From an uncultured Sulfurovum sp. (lineage in GTDB: Bacteria > Campylobacterota > Campylobacteria > Campylobacterales > Sulfurovaceae): a stretch of DNA of 33,166 nucleotides. The stretch spans positions 1-33,166 of the forward strand of contig CAJXJN010000020.1 of assembly GCA_913055205.1 (NCBI GenBank), given 5' to 3'. The notes beneath the pieces were generated by a model that saw only the letters and a program-made list of their open reading frames with translations, searched no databases and had not been told where the DNA came from. Shown here piece by piece: positions 1 through 9,146 of this stretch; the first letter of the stretch is position 1, and each line of letters starts with the position of its first letter. Position numbers and translations under genes: made by a program.

Positions 1-292
1 CTTCGGGGAGAACGAGAAGGGGCGACCTGCGAGCAGATAAATTTTTGAATTCCCTTTAATATATCTTAGAATCATAGGGTGCTTTATGATCCAAATCTCA
101 ATTTTATACTTGTATGGAAAATCTATAAGCCATAATCCTATGATGATCGTCAGTATTCCCTGCCCCGGTAAAACCAACATAGCAACTCCACCTATAATAA
201 AAATCACACCAAGAATATTTTTTTAGTAGCATAAATACTTTTGGCGTTTGGGACGGGAAAAATAATCTGAAGGTATTTGTATAATCATCCAT
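1..292 (-). pseudogene. PGPGW-family small membrane protein, frameshifted and cut by the window edge
   Basis: The minus strand from about 226 down to 1 encodes a hydrophobic protein with the signature VLPGQGILTIIIGLWLIDFP, close to the PGPGW putative transmembrane family (function unknown, inner membrane). The frame has a stop just upstream of KNILGVIFIIGG, but a different frame upstream (start candidate near 292, reading MDDYTNTFRLFFPSQTPKVFMLLKK) supplies a plausible N-terminus. The switch occurs at a run of seven T (218-224, seven A on the coding strand); six would restore one continuous frame. The C-terminus runs off the window. It lies 89 nt downstream of the RND gene and could be the last gene of that operon. 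It may be a real inactivation, a slippage site, or a homopolymer sequencing error near a contig end. Family assignment is fairly secure; the start is not. Confidence 0.6.
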
Positions 293-381
293 GGGACCAA
301 TACTATAGAGATAACAAATCCTATACATGGATACCAATGTTAACCAAAGTAAGACACCTTCATAATCATGGATGAACTCTA

Positions 382-3300
382 TTATTTTAAATTTTCCCTC
401 TCCTCTATTTTTCCTTCATACCATTTTCGCAACAATCTATCAACAGGATTTATCATCTTATAAATAGCAGGCACAACCAACAGTGTTAGTATCATAGAAC
501 TAATAAGTCCACCGATCACGGCTATAGCCATTGGTGCTTTGGTTTCACTTCCTAAACCATCACCAATTGCCAGTGGGATCATTGCAAAAACCATTGCAAA
601 TGTTGTCATTAGGATGGGTCTCAACCTCTTTTCACCTGCTTCTATGAGAGCATCATCAGCATTTTTGCCTTTTGCCATGGCACTATTTGCAAAGTCCACA
701 AGTAAAACTGCATTTTTACCAACCATCCCCATAAGTAGCATAAACCCGATCATCACAAACAAAGAAAACTGTAGTCCACTCAGATATAGAGCTATCATAA
801 CACCTATAATACTAAGTGGTAGTGCCATCATAATGATAATTGGCTGGATAAGGGACTCATAAAGTATCGCTAAAATGATAAACATAAGTATTATAGAGAG
901 CCCTATAGCCACAGCAAATGCATTGACTGTTTTTTCCATCTCTTCAGCAAATCCCGTAAATCTATAAGTGACTCCTTGTGGCATGAGTTCATCTATTTTT
1001 GCTTTTGTATAGTTGACTGCACCACCCAGATCCAGACCAAACAGATCAGCATAGATAGAGACCTGTCTTTGTCTATCGTAGTGGTAGATCGTAGCTTGGG
1101 ATTTACCTTTTATGATCTTAACCAAACCATCAAGGTAAACCAACTCACCATTGTTAGCTCTTAGTTGGATCTTTTTAAGATCATTCAAGCCTTCTCTATG
1201 TTTATCATCAAATCTCAGTGTAATATTGTACTGTTTTCCATCCTCTTCAAAATACGAGATCTCCAAATCACTTGAAAAGGCTGTAGCAATCGCAGATGCG
1301 ATCTGTGAGGCACTTATACCTAAGCGGTTTGCATTCTCTCTTAATATATTGATATCATATTGAGGTTTTGGATCATCAAGATTTGTATCTATATCCACAA
1401 AACCTTTCTTTTTGGAGAGGTACTCAACTAAATTTTTCTTTGCAGTTTGCAAATCTTCAAAAGAGTCAGCTTTGAGTACTATCTGATAGGGTACAGACAC
1501 CCCGGCACCCTTAATATCCGGAATAGCAGCAGCAGTTATGAACATTTCCTTGCTGAAAGGTTTTAGTTTCTCTCTAAAGTTTTGGATGACCTGCTCTTGA
1601 TTTAACTCTCTTTTATCCTTTGGTATCAGCTTTACATAAATAAGAGATTTGTTTTTCTCTTTTGCAGAGTTATAGCCCACACTAAGTGTTGTAAACTCTA
1701 CATTTTTATCTTTTTTAACCAAAGCCTCTATCTCTTTTGATTTTTTTATCATCTGCTCCAATGATATTCCTGTATCAGCTTTTATCTTTATCGCAAACTC
1801 ACTCTTATCCTCTTTTGGTATAAAATCCATACCTATTTTTGGGAAAAGGCTCAGTGAGCCCACAAATATTGCAATGACTACTACTAAAGTTAAAAGCTTA
1901 AATCTAAGTATAAATTTTAAAAGAGTTTCATAAATTCTATCTATAAACCTGAAAAGCGGCTCAGTGAAGTTATAAAACTTACTCTCTCCCTTATGAAGCA
2001 CCCTCGCACTTAAACTTGGTATAAAACTAAGTGCTATAGAGTATGAGATGATGATAGCAAAACCAACAGTCATAGCAAAACTTTCAAAAAACTTGCCAAC
2101 TATTCCACTCATATTTGAAACAGGAATGAAAACGGCTAAAAGCATAGCCGAGATCGCTAAAATAGCAAATGCCATCTCTTTTGTACCCTCAAATGCAGCT
2201 TGAAATTTATCCATGCCGGATTCCATCTTTTTGTAGATATTTTCAATCACAACAATAGCATCATCAATAATAATCCCAATGGATAGAGTAAGCCCGATAA
2301 GCGTCATTTTGTTCAAATCATATCCCATATAGTTCATCAAGGCAAAAGTACCAAATATAGATGCCGGGATAGAGAGAGCTGAAACAAAAGTGATGGTAAA
2401 GTTTCTCAGAAATATAAAGATGATAATTGCAGCCAGAATTGCCCCATAAATAAGGTCAAACTTTACATCTTCAAGAGAGTTTATGATAAAAGGAGTTGTA
2501 TCTTGAAGTGTTTTTACCTCAAATCTATCACCTGCCATTTTTTGTAAAGATGGAACCACACTTTTTACACGGTTTACGATATCTATAGTGTTTGTTCCTG
2601 AAATTTTCTGCACCTCCAGCATTACACCTTCTACACCATTATAGGAAGCATAACTTTTTGCATCACTTAAAGTATCTTTTACCGTTGCGACATCTTTGAG
2701 TCGTATGCTCTCTTTTATCTTTATATTTTCAAGCTCAGCCACACTAAGTGCATCAGCTTTTGTTTTTAAGATATACTCATCTGTTTTAGTGATTAGCTTA
2801 CCACCGCCGATCTTTACATTCTCCAGTGCTACAGCACTATTTAGCTCTAAAACAGTAATGCCATATTTGTTAAGTGCATCTATATCTGGATATATTTTTA
2901 TCTCTCTATCTTTATACCCAACTATATTTACTCCACCTACACCAATAATCTTTTGAAGCGCCGGCTTGACTTTTTCATCTGCAAAGAGCATAAGATTGTT
3001 AACAGTATCATTTTTTGCAGTTAAGAAGATATTGATAATAGAAGCACCGCCGATATCAAGCTTACTTACAAGTGGGGTCTTGGCATCTTTTGGAAGTGTT
3101 ATGGCTGAGACTTTATCTCTTACATCATTTGTAGCTTCATCTATATCACGCTCTAAAAAGAACTTAACCATAATGATACTCACACCGTCACTACTTGTTG
3201 ATGTAATACTGTCAACCCCACCTATCCTGGAAATTGCCTCTTCAAGTTTATCTGTGACCTGTGACTCTATCGTACTCGGCTCAGCCCCCGGATAAACTGT

Positions 3301-3441
3301 TTGGATCGTCACTATAGGAAAGTCGATATTTGGAAAGAGCGCTGATGGCATAGAGCGAAAACTCATAAATCCGAATATAACCAAAGTGACAACATACATT
3401 AAAGTTGTTATTGGTCTATTTATCGCTAATTTATACATCAT
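382..3441 (-). CDS. RND efflux transporter, inner-membrane pump subunit (AcrB/HAE1-like)
   Basis: Proton-driven inner-membrane pump of a tripartite efflux system. At 1019 residues it has the normal RND length. It starts with the first transmembrane helix (MMYKLAINRPITTLMYVVT), followed by a periplasmic porter domain, helices 2-6 from about residue 330, a second periplasmic domain and a second helix bundle. Two adjacent Asp in SIGIIIDDAIVVIEN (about residues 393-394) and the Lys in GMVGKNAVLLVDFA match the proton-relay residues of AcrB-type pumps. The protein has no heavy-metal (CusA-type) signature that I can see, so a hydrophobic or amphiphilic organic substrate is more likely; substrate is inference. 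It begins 3 nt after the adaptor gene stop and is the fourth gene of the tetR-tolC-adaptor-RND operon. Confidence 0.93.
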   Translation of the reverse strand: MMYKLAINRPITTLMYVVTLVIFGFMSFRSMPSALFPNIDFPIVTIQTVYPGAEPSTIESQVTDKLEEAISRIGGVDSITSTSSDGVSIIMVKFFLERDIDEATNDVRDKVSAITLPKDAKTPLVSKLDIGGASIINIFLTAKNDTVNNLMLFADEKVKPALQKIIGVGGVNIVGYKDREIKIYPDIDALNKYGITVLELNSAVALENVKIGGGKLITKTDEYILKTKADALSVAELENIKIKESIRLKDVATVKDTLSDAKSYASYNGVEGVMLEVQKISGTNTIDIVNRVKSVVPSLQKMAGDRFEVKTLQDTTPFIINSLEDVKFDLIYGAILAAIIIFIFLRNFTITFVSALSIPASIFGTFALMNYMGYDLNKMTLIGLTLSIGIIIDDAIVVIENIYKKMESGMDKFQAAFEGTKEMAFAILAISAMLLAVFIPVSNMSGIVGKFFESFAMTVGFAIIISYSIALSFIPSLSARVLHKGESKFYNFTEPLFRFIDRIYETLLKFILRFKLLTLVVVIAIFVGSLSLFPKIGMDFIPKEDKSEFAIKIKADTGISLEQMIKKSKEIEALVKKDKNVEFTTLSVGYNSAKEKNKSLIYVKLIPKDKRELNQEQVIQNFREKLKPFSKEMFITAAAIPDIKGAGVSVPYQIVLKADSFEDLQTAKKNLVEYLSKKKGFVDIDTNLDDPKPQYDINILRENANRLGISASQIASAIATAFSSDLEISYFEEDGKQYNITLRFDDKHREGLNDLKKIQLRANNGELVYLDGLVKIIKGKSQATIYHYDRQRQVSIYADLFGLDLGGAVNYTKAKIDELMPQGVTYRFTGFAEEMEKTVNAFAVAIGLSIILMFIILAILYESLIQPIIIMMALPLSIIGVMIALYLSGLQFSLFVMIGFMLLMGMVGKNAVLLVDFANSAMAKGKNADDALIEAGEKRLRPILMTTFAMVFAMIPLAIGDGLGSETKAPMAIAVIGGLISSMILTLLVVPAIYKMINPVDRLLRKWYEGKIEERENLK

Positions 3442-3444
3442 TTT

Positions 3445-4155
3445 CTACTTTTTATCTTCTATAAGGATGTATCCATCACCAAAAAGACCGGGCATTATAC
3501 CCTCAGCTTTTACCTCAGCTCTCATTTTTCTATCTTTAGCATTGACTTGCGGATATACTTTTGAGATTTCTCCTGTATATATTTTTTCATCTCCATCCAC
3601 ACTGTATTTAAAGATATCTCCAGCTTTTACAAGCCTGTTATACTTTTGGTCAAATTCTAAAATCAATTTTCTCTTTTTTAGACTCTGAATTTTAAAGACG
3701 GTTTTTAGCATCATTCCGCTAACTGCATCACCAACCTCAACATCCTCTGCATATATGACTCCATTAAATGGTGCTTTTAAAAATGTTTTATTAAAAAGGG
3801 CTTCTTGATATGCCAGTTGATTTTTAGCACTTTCATATTTATTCGCAACTGCATCAAATCTAGCTTCATCTATAAGTTTTTTGATTTTAACTTGTCTGTC
3901 AAAATCTTTTTGAGCATATTTAAGAGTTGTTCTTGAGACATCAAGCATGGCTTTTATATCACTATTTTCAAGCTGTGCTAAAATCTCACCTTTTTTTACA
4001 GCAGAGCCAATATCAACATTGACTTTTTCAACAATTCCACTAGATATAAAAGCCAAATTCGCACTTTTATCGGCCTCTACAGTAAAAGTTGCATAGATCT
4101 CTTCCGCATTCAAACTAAAAGTCAGAAGTATTAAACTCAAAATCATTCTTATCAT
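3445..4155 (-). CDS. RND efflux periplasmic adaptor (membrane fusion protein)
   Basis: Periplasmic adaptor that bridges the RND pump and the TolC-like outer-membrane channel. The protein has an N-terminal signal peptide (MIRMILSLILLTFSLNAEE), a lipoyl-like half motif (SSGIVEKVNVDIGSAVKKGEILAQLENSD, quoted by its key residues G and KKGE), a short helical hairpin at about residues 70-120, the second lipoyl half (LKAPFNGVIYAEDVEVGDAV) and a beta-barrel domain. At 236 residues it is clearly shorter than AcrA-like adaptors (about 350-400), with a reduced membrane-proximal domain and short hairpin. It overlaps the tolC stop by 4 nt (4152-4155) and ends 3 nt before the RND start, so translational coupling is likely. 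Confidence 0.88.
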   Translation of the reverse strand: MIRMILSLILLTFSLNAEEIYATFTVEADKSANLAFISSGIVEKVNVDIGSAVKKGEILAQLENSDIKAMLDVSRTTLKYAQKDFDRQVKIKKLIDEARFDAVANKYESAKNQLAYQEALFNKTFLKAPFNGVIYAEDVEVGDAVSGMMLKTVFKIQSLKKRKLILEFDQKYNRLVKAGDIFKYSVDGDEKIYTGEISKVYPQVNAKDRKMRAEVKAEGIMPGLFGDGYILIEDKK

Positions 4156-5393
4156 CGTATAAACTCCTTAGGGTTTTTCCCTGCATAATAGTAGTAGATA
4201 GATTTACTTATCTCATAATCATAAAGTGTTTCTTTATACCGTGCTTTTGAAAGCGTAACATTGTTTAGTGCATCGAGATAAGTAATGTTATCTACCATAC
4301 CTACCTCAAATTTTTTAAGAATTGTTTTGTACGTACTGCGTGATGCATGAAGTGCGCTTTTCGTACTTTTAAGCTTGACACGTACTGTACGCAGTCTTTC
4401 ACTTGCTATTCTAAAATTCATCTTCTGCTCATCCTGAGCATGCTTTTTTTGTGAGTCCAATGCCATTTTTTGGTATAGAACCGCTTCACGATCTCTTTTC
4501 ATCTTTCCATGATCGAACAAACGTATATTGACAGAAAGCATTAACCTGTTTTGATGCTCCGGCAACAAACCATCCATACCAGGCACATTCACAGTATCAC
4601 TATAATGTGATCTGTTATAAATATCAGATACACTTACTTGAGGCATATATCCTGCATGGATGGCATTGGCATTTTCTGCCAGTGCCTGTGCATTGGCATT
4701 CAAAATCTTTATCTTTTCGTAAGGCTCAAAATGTACATTTTTGGGTTCTTTAAAACTATTATTTTTCAAATATTTTGCAGGTAAACCACTTTGCAGATAA
4801 AGATTTTCTTCATTACTTATCAGTGCCAGTTTGGTATTTTCCACTATATACTCGTTGTTATCATACGCTGCCTGAAGTTTATCGACATCTTCTTGTGTTG
4901 AAAGTCCTGATATCTTAAACTTTTTCATGCGATGGATTTGTATTTTCAGTTCTTTGGAGCGTTCTTGTAGTGCATAGAGTGTTGCTTTAAGCTTCCTGAT
5001 CGTATAGTAGCTGTTAATGATATCAAGTGCTATGCTTTTTTCAAAGGCTCTTTTTTCAAACAGTGATGCTTTATGCTCAAAATTTTTGGCACGTAACAAA
5101 GCATTTTTTCTGCCACCGTCATAAAGTTCCATACTGATTATGGCAGAGACAGATGTCGTTTGACCAGGATCAACAAGATTATTTGGATCTACCAGCACAT
5201 GACCTGCACTTATATCTAATGTAGGCCAGTAAGCACTCTTTGCCGCTTCTATCTCTTTTACTTTCGATTTGATATTCAGACTCTTTGATTGTACCATGTG
5301 ATTATGACTATTGGCATGATCGATCAACTCACGCAGTCCATAACTTTTTGCAAATACAAAAAGTGGTAAGATCATAAACAGTAAAGCTCTCAT
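4152..5393 (-). CDS. TolC-family outer-membrane efflux protein
   Basis: Outer-membrane channel component of the pump. The 413-residue protein has a signal peptide (MRALLFMILPLFVFAKS), then two long repeats rich in heptad-like helices typical of the OEP family, for example IEAAKSAYWPTLDISAGHV near residue 50 and the related ALAENANAIHAGYMPQVSVSD near residue 240. No lipobox Cys is seen, so it is unlike lipidated OprM-type members. It overlaps the tetR gene upstream and the adaptor gene downstream by 4 nt each, showing one tightly coupled operon. Family is secure; substrate unknown. Confidence 0.9.
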   Translation of the reverse strand: MRALLFMILPLFVFAKSYGLRELIDHANSHNHMVQSKSLNIKSKVKEIEAAKSAYWPTLDISAGHVLVDPNNLVDPGQTTSVSAIISMELYDGGRKNALLRAKNFEHKASLFEKRAFEKSIALDIINSYYTIRKLKATLYALQERSKELKIQIHRMKKFKISGLSTQEDVDKLQAAYDNNEYIVENTKLALISNEENLYLQSGLPAKYLKNNSFKEPKNVHFEPYEKIKILNANAQALAENANAIHAGYMPQVSVSDIYNRSHYSDTVNVPGMDGLLPEHQNRLMLSVNIRLFDHGKMKRDREAVLYQKMALDSQKKHAQDEQKMNFRIASERLRTVRVKLKSTKSALHASRSTYKTILKKFEVGMVDNITYLDALNNVTLSKARYKETLYDYEISKSIYYYYAGKNPKEFIR

Positions 5394-5995
5394 TTTTTCT
5401 CCCTTGATTTAGATTCTCTTTCTCCAAATAATGTATTTAAGAAAATCTCTATCTCTTTTTCTACATCACAGGTACTTAAGCGGGAGTCCACTACCAGACC
5501 TGTTCCGAACAGGACCAGGGAACTTGCAGAGATCTGCATCTGTCCGTCCAGTTCTCCTGATGTTATACCTGTTTCCAGTATCCGGTTCAGGATCATAATG
5601 AACTTTTCTCTGCACTGTTCACTGAATTCCAGCATCTCTTTTGCTTCATGGGTCAGTGAAATAGCAAGAAATTCCTTATAAATATTCAGGTGTCTTTTTG
5701 CTGTTTCATTTTCAAAGAGCAGGTAAAAGAAATGGAAGAGTTTTTCTCTGGTCGGTATGTCAGCCCGGCTTATCTCTTCGAGTCTCTTCTCATGTTCAGA
5801 TATGAATGTCGTGATGATCTCAAAGACAATATCTTCTTTGTTCTCAAAATACTCATAGATCGTCCCTTTCCCTATTCCGGCTGTCCGTGCTATCTGGGAA
5901 ATGGTCAGATTGTCTATGCCGTGTTCCAAAAGCAGTTCCCTGCATGAAAGTGCGATATTTCTTCTTTTTTCTTCTTTATTTACAATAATTGCCAT
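5390..5995 (-). CDS. TetR/AcrR-family transcriptional repressor of the efflux operon
   Basis: A 201-residue one-domain-plus-HTH regulator. The N-terminal helix-turn-helix is visible at about residues 27-55 (LTISQIARTAGIGKGTIYEYF), followed by a helical ligand-binding domain with no recognisable ligand motif. It is the first gene of the operon and overlaps tolC by 4 nt, so it is probably an autorepressor induced by pump substrates. A perfect 6-1-6 palindrome lies 20 nt upstream of the start. The gene looks richer in GC than the RND gene downstream, possibly a separate origin or just different constraint. Confidence 0.9.
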   Translation of the reverse strand: MAIIVNKEEKRRNIALSCRELLLEHGIDNLTISQIARTAGIGKGTIYEYFENKEDIVFEIITTFISEHEKRLEEISRADIPTREKLFHFFYLLFENETAKRHLNIYKEFLAISLTHEAKEMLEFSEQCREKFIMILNRILETGITSGELDGQMQISASSLVLFGTGLVVDSRLSTCDVEKEIEIFLNTLFGERESKSREKK

Positions 5996-6014
5996 ACTGT
6001 TCCTTCTTATGACT

Positions 6015-6038
6015 GACCGTCGGTCAATTAAATTATAG
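6015..6038 (-). promoter_or_regulatory. Promoter and TetR-type operator of the efflux operon
   Basis: Reading on the minus strand, a TATAAT box occupies 6038-6033 and a palindrome TGACCG-A-CGGTCA occupies 6027-6015, covering the expected transcription start and lying just before the tetR start codon. A GAC(C)G...CGGTC dyad at this place is typical of TetR-family operators. Autorepression is inferred from position; the palindrome is directly seen. Confidence 0.7.
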
Positions 6039-6221
6039 TAGAAGATTTCTTAAGAAAATATTATCCCGGATTATTTTTCAGGTTTGTCAAAAAAGCAAAA
6101 TATCGGTTATGTTTTTCAATGCACAAACAAAGATACCAGGTTAGTAAAAGAAGTTATGCCTTAACCTCTTTATAAACTTACGCTAAAATATACACACTAC
6201 AAATTGGGAGACGGGATATCT

Positions 6222-7784
6222 ATGGCAAAGGCAAAACAGGAAGAGTCGATAGAAAAACAATTATGGAAAGCCGCAGATAAATTACGAAAAAACATCGATG
6301 CCGCGGAGTATAAACATGTGGTGATGGGGCTTGTGTTTTTGAAGTATATTTCTGATAGTTTTGAAGAACTTTATAACAAGCTTGAAGCTGGTGAAGGCGA
6401 GTATGCCGGGGCTGATCCTGAAGATAGGGATGAGTACAAAGCTGAAAATGTTTTTTTTGTGCCACCTACTGCCAGATGGTCATTTCTTTTATCAAATGCA
6501 AAACTACCAAATATCGGAAAAATTGTTGATGAGGCTATGGATGCCATAGAGAAAGAGAACAACTCACTTAAAGGTGTGCTTCCTAAAGTGTTTGCGAGAG
6601 ACAACCTTGACAGCAAATCTCTTGGCGGGCTGATAGACCTTATAGGAAACATCGCTTTTGGAGATGCGAAAGCGAGAAGTGCTGATGTGCTGGGTCATGT
6701 GTTTGAGTACTTTTTAGGTGAGTTTGCACTTGCCGAGGGGAAACAAGGTGGGCAGTTCTATACTCCTAAAAGTGTCGTTGAGCTTCTTGTAAAGATGTTA
6801 GAGCCATACAAAGGCAGAGTGTTTGATCCTTGTTGTGGGTCTGGTGGTATGTTTGTTCAGTCTGAAAAGTTTGTAACAGAGCATCAAGGGAAGATAAACG
6901 ATATATCTATCTACGGTCAAGAGTCCAACCAAACGACTTGGCGACTGGCAAAAATGAACCTTGCCATTCGTGGCATAGACAGCTCACAAGTAAAATGGAA
7001 CAATGAAGGCTCATTTTTAAATGATGCCCACAAAGACCTAAAAGCAGACTTCATCATCGCCAACCCACCTTTTAATGTTTCAGACTGGAGCGGTGACCTA
7101 CTACGAAATGACGGAAGATGGAAGTACGGAACTCCACCAGCAGGCAATGCCAACTATGCTTGGATACAGCACTTTCTTTACCACTTGGCACCAACAGGAA
7201 CAGCAGGGTTTGTACTTGCAAAAGGAAGCCTTACTTCTAACACTTCAAATGAGGGTGAAATACGAAAAGCACTTATAGAAGCTAATCTGGTGGACTGCAT
7301 TGTCAACCTACCTGCAAAACTCTTTTTAAATACCCAGATCCCAGCTTCTATATGGTTTATGAAACGAGGAAGAACGACTAAAGATATACTCTTTATAGAC
7401 TCGCGAAATATGGGTGAGCTTATCAACAGACGGACTAAAGAGTTTAGCCATGAAGACACAGACTATATTGCAGAGGTTTATAAATCTTGGAAAGTACAGA
7501 ACGGGACTAAAGTCCCTACTCCAAAAAATGACGGAGTGGGGACTTTAGTCCCCTCTTATAAAGACATAAAAGGCTTTTGTAAGTCTGCAAGTTTGGACGA
7601 AGTGCGAGAGTTAAACTATGTACTTACTCCTGGGCGATATGTAGGTTTAGAAGAGGTTGATGATGAGTTTGATTTTAAAGAGAGGTTTATTGAGCTTCAA
7701 AAAGAGTTGAAAGGGCAGATGAAACAAGAGCAAGAGCTAAACCAAAGGATCAATGAGAACTTGGCAAGGGTGATGTATGAGTGA
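6222..7784 (+). CDS. hsdM: Type I restriction-modification DNA methyltransferase subunit
   Basis: Adenine-N6 methyltransferase subunit (M) of a type I restriction enzyme. It has the N-terminal HsdM helical domain (from [19 protein letters not shown]), then the catalytic domain with [15 protein letters not shown] motif [12 protein letters not shown] (about residue 200) and catalytic motif IV NPPF (about residue 280). The ATG at 6222 is preferred: GGGAG at 6206-6210 sits 11 nt upstream; an in-frame TTG at 6204 is less likely. Oddity: residues about 427-444 ([19 protein letters not shown]) are encoded by a 50-nt palindrome and interrupt the usual stretch before YKDIKGFC, apparently an in-frame insertion outside the catalytic core. 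The gene overlaps the next ORF by 8 nt. A possible -10 (TAAAAT) is at 6184-6189. Confidence 0.95.
   Translation: MAKAKQEESIEKQLWKAADKLRKNIDAAEYKHVVMGLVFLKYISDSFEELYNKLEAGEGEYAGADPEDRDEYKAENVFFVPPTARWSFLLSNAKLPNIGKIVDEAMDAIEKENNSLKGVLPKVFARDNLDSKSLGGLIDLIGNIAFGDAKARSADVLGHVFEYFLGEFALAEGKQGGQFYTPKSVVELLVKMLEPYKGRVFDPCCGSGGMFVQSEKFVTEHQGKINDISIYGQESNQTTWRLAKMNLAIRGIDSSQVKWNNEGSFLNDAHKDLKADFIIANPPFNVSDWSGDLLRNDGRWKYGTPPAGNANYAWIQHFLYHLAPTGTAGFVLAKGSLTSNTSNEGEIRKALIEANLVDCIVNLPAKLFLNTQIPASIWFMKRGRTTKDILFIDSRNMGELINRRTKEFSHEDTDYIAEVYKSWKVQNGTKVPTPKNDGVGTLVPSYKDIKGFCKSASLDEVRELNYVLTPGRYVGLEEVDDEFDFKERFIELQKELKGQMKQEQELNQRINENLARVMYE
7503..7552. repeat. 50-nt palindromic element inserted in frame in hsdM
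   Basis: The left arm (7503-7522) begins GGGACTAAAGTCCC and continues TACTCC; the right arm (7533-7552) reads GGAGTG then GGACTTTAGTCCC-like sequence. The arms are reverse complements over 20 nt with one mismatch, around a 10-nt loop (7523-7532). Each arm can also fold on itself (GGGACT..AGTCCC). The reading frame of hsdM stays open through it. It looks like a REP-like or palindromic accessory element, but no second copy exists in this window. Confidence 0.75.
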
Positions 7785-7995
7785 TATAGTTATTTATGAA
7801 GATGGGGAAGTGGAATGTGCAAAATTTGCACATTCCATACAACAACAGTTTTTTTATGTACCGCTTTCGTCATTTTATTTTAAATATAGCTTAAATTGGT
7901 ATCTTGAAGCCCCTGTTTACGTGGATTTTGAGAGTGTGTCCTCTGTATTGTTTGTGTCAAAGAGAGTTGAAAATGGGCTGAAAGGTAATGAGTGA
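7777..7995 (+). CDS. 72-residue ORF between hsdM and hsdS, possible rhuM-like relic
   Basis: A short ORF that overlaps hsdM by 8 nt and hsdS by one base (TGATG), so it is positioned to be translated by coupling. It starts [13 protein letters not shown], like the first residues of RhuM-family proteins, which are common between type I restriction genes, but the expected WLTQxxxAELF domain is absent. The codons after this start are part of a perfect 25-nt palindrome (7812-7836), and the rest (residues 25-72) matches nothing I recognise. Best reading: remnant of a deleted accessory gene kept open perhaps to keep hsdS coupled to hsdM. Alternatively a small functional protein. Confidence 0.4.
   Translation: MSDIVIYEDGEVECAKFAHSIQQQFFYVPLSSFYFKYSLNWYLEAPVYVDFESVSSVLFVSKRVENGLKGNE
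7812..7836. repeat. Perfect 25-nt palindrome (12-1-12)
   Basis: Left arm GGAATGTGCAAA, central A, right arm TTTGCACATTCC. No mismatch. It lies within the short ORF between hsdM and hsdS, encoding ECAKFAHS. It could form a strong mRNA hairpin between two subunit genes and so affect their relative expression, or be a palindromic insertion element. Confidence 0.8.
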
Positions 7996-9146
7996 TGGGT
8001 GAGTGGAGAGAGTATAAAATTTCTGATATAGCAGATGTTATCGGTGGTGGTACTCCAAAGACTTCTGTTGCTGAATATTGGAATGGCGATATTCCTTGGT
8101 TATCAGTTATTGATTTTAATACAGGTAAAAAATATGTATCTAAAACTGAAAAAAGAATTACAAGATTAGGGTTAGAAAAAAGTAGCACAAAATTATTACA
8201 AACAAATGATATTATTATTTCAGCTAGAGGAACTGTTGGTGCTTTAGCAATGTTAGATAAGCCTATGACTTTTAATCAGTCGTGTTATGGGATGAGAGCA
8301 AAAGAAAAGATTACAACAAGTGATTATTTATTTTATCTTTTAAAAAATACAGTAAGACAATTGCAACAAGCATCTTATGGAGCTGTATTCGATACCATTA
8401 CAAGAAATACTTTTGATGAAACAGATATTTCACTCCCACCACTAAAAGAACAAAAAGCAATAGCAGAGGTTTTAAGCTCCCTTGATGACAAAATCGACCT
8501 TCTTCATCGCCAAAACAAAACCCTTGAAGAGATGGCTCAAACACTTTTTAGACAGTGGTTTATTGAAGAGGCTGATGAGGGGTGGGAAGTTGGAAAACTA
8601 CCAGATGAGTTTGATTTTACTATGGGATTATCTCCAAAAGGTGAAACTTTTAATGAAAATGGGGTAGGCACTCCAATGTATCAAGGTAATGCAGATTTTG
8701 AGTTTAGATTTCCTAAAAATAGAGTTTATACAACAGACCCAAAAAGATATGCAGAAAAGTTTGATACCCTAATAAGTGTTCGTGCTCCAGTTGGTGCACA
8801 AAATATGGCAAAAGAAAGATGTTGTATAGGCAGAGGAGTAGCTTCTTTTAGATATAAAGCTGATAGTTCATTTTATACATATACTTATTTTAAAATGATG
8901 TCATTGATGAATGAGATAAAACAATTCAATGATTCTGGAACAGTGTTTGGTTCTATAAATAAAACTGATTTTCAAAATATGGAAGTAAGTATTCCACCTA
9001 TTAACTTAGTTGTTAAGTATCAAGACGAAGTAAAACCTTTGGATGATAAAGTAATCCAAAATACAAAGCAAATCAAAACTCTTGAGAATATGAGAGATAC
9101 ACTTTTACCTAAGCTTATGAGTGGGGAAGTGAGGGTGACCTTATGA
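7995..9146 (+). CDS. hsdS: Type I restriction-modification specificity subunit
   Basis: DNA-recognition subunit (S) that sets the target sequence for HsdM and HsdR. About 383 residues, normal length. Target recognition domain 1 spans about 1-150 (EWREYKISDIADVIGGGTPK opening, then ISLPPLKEQKAIAEVL), a conserved coiled coil at about 150-190 (SSLDDKIDLLHRQNKTLEEM), target recognition domain 2 about 195-330, and a second conserved helix ending KTLENMRDTLLPKLMSGEVRV. The ATG at 7995 is preferred over GTG at 7992: it sits 9 nt after AAAGG and overlaps the upstream stop as TGATG. The last about 45 nt are duplicated at 9739-9783 after the PIN gene. Confidence 0.94.
   Translation: MGEWREYKISDIADVIGGGTPKTSVAEYWNGDIPWLSVIDFNTGKKYVSKTEKRITRLGLEKSSTKLLQTNDIIISARGTVGALAMLDKPMTFNQSCYGMRAKEKITTSDYLFYLLKNTVRQLQQASYGAVFDTITRNTFDETDISLPPLKEQKAIAEVLSSLDDKIDLLHRQNKTLEEMAQTLFRQWFIEEADEGWEVGKLPDEFDFTMGLSPKGETFNENGVGTPMYQGNADFEFRFPKNRVYTTDPKRYAEKFDTLISVRAPVGAQNMAKERCCIGRGVASFRYKADSSFYTYTYFKMMSLMNEIKQFNDSGTVFGSINKTDFQNMEVSIPPINLVVKYQDEVKPLDDKVIQNTKQIKTLENMRDTLLPKLMSGEVRVTL
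9093..9137 (+). repeat. Direct repeat, copy 1: 3' end of hsdS
   Basis: The hsdS segment coding RDTLLPKLMSGEVRV. It recurs at 9739-9783 with a 27-nt identical core and only two mismatches over about 45 nt. The two copies bracket the PIN-like gene. Confidence 0.85.

Noticed and set aside
5499-5513. 15-nt palindrome CCTGTTC-C-GAACAGG inside tetR
   Set aside because: Lies within coding sequence encoding conserved-looking residues, unrelated to the other palindromes and near chance expectation for short dyads.
7992-7994. GTG as start of hsdS
   Set aside because: The ATG three bases later fits better with the AAAGG spacing and the TGATG overlap.
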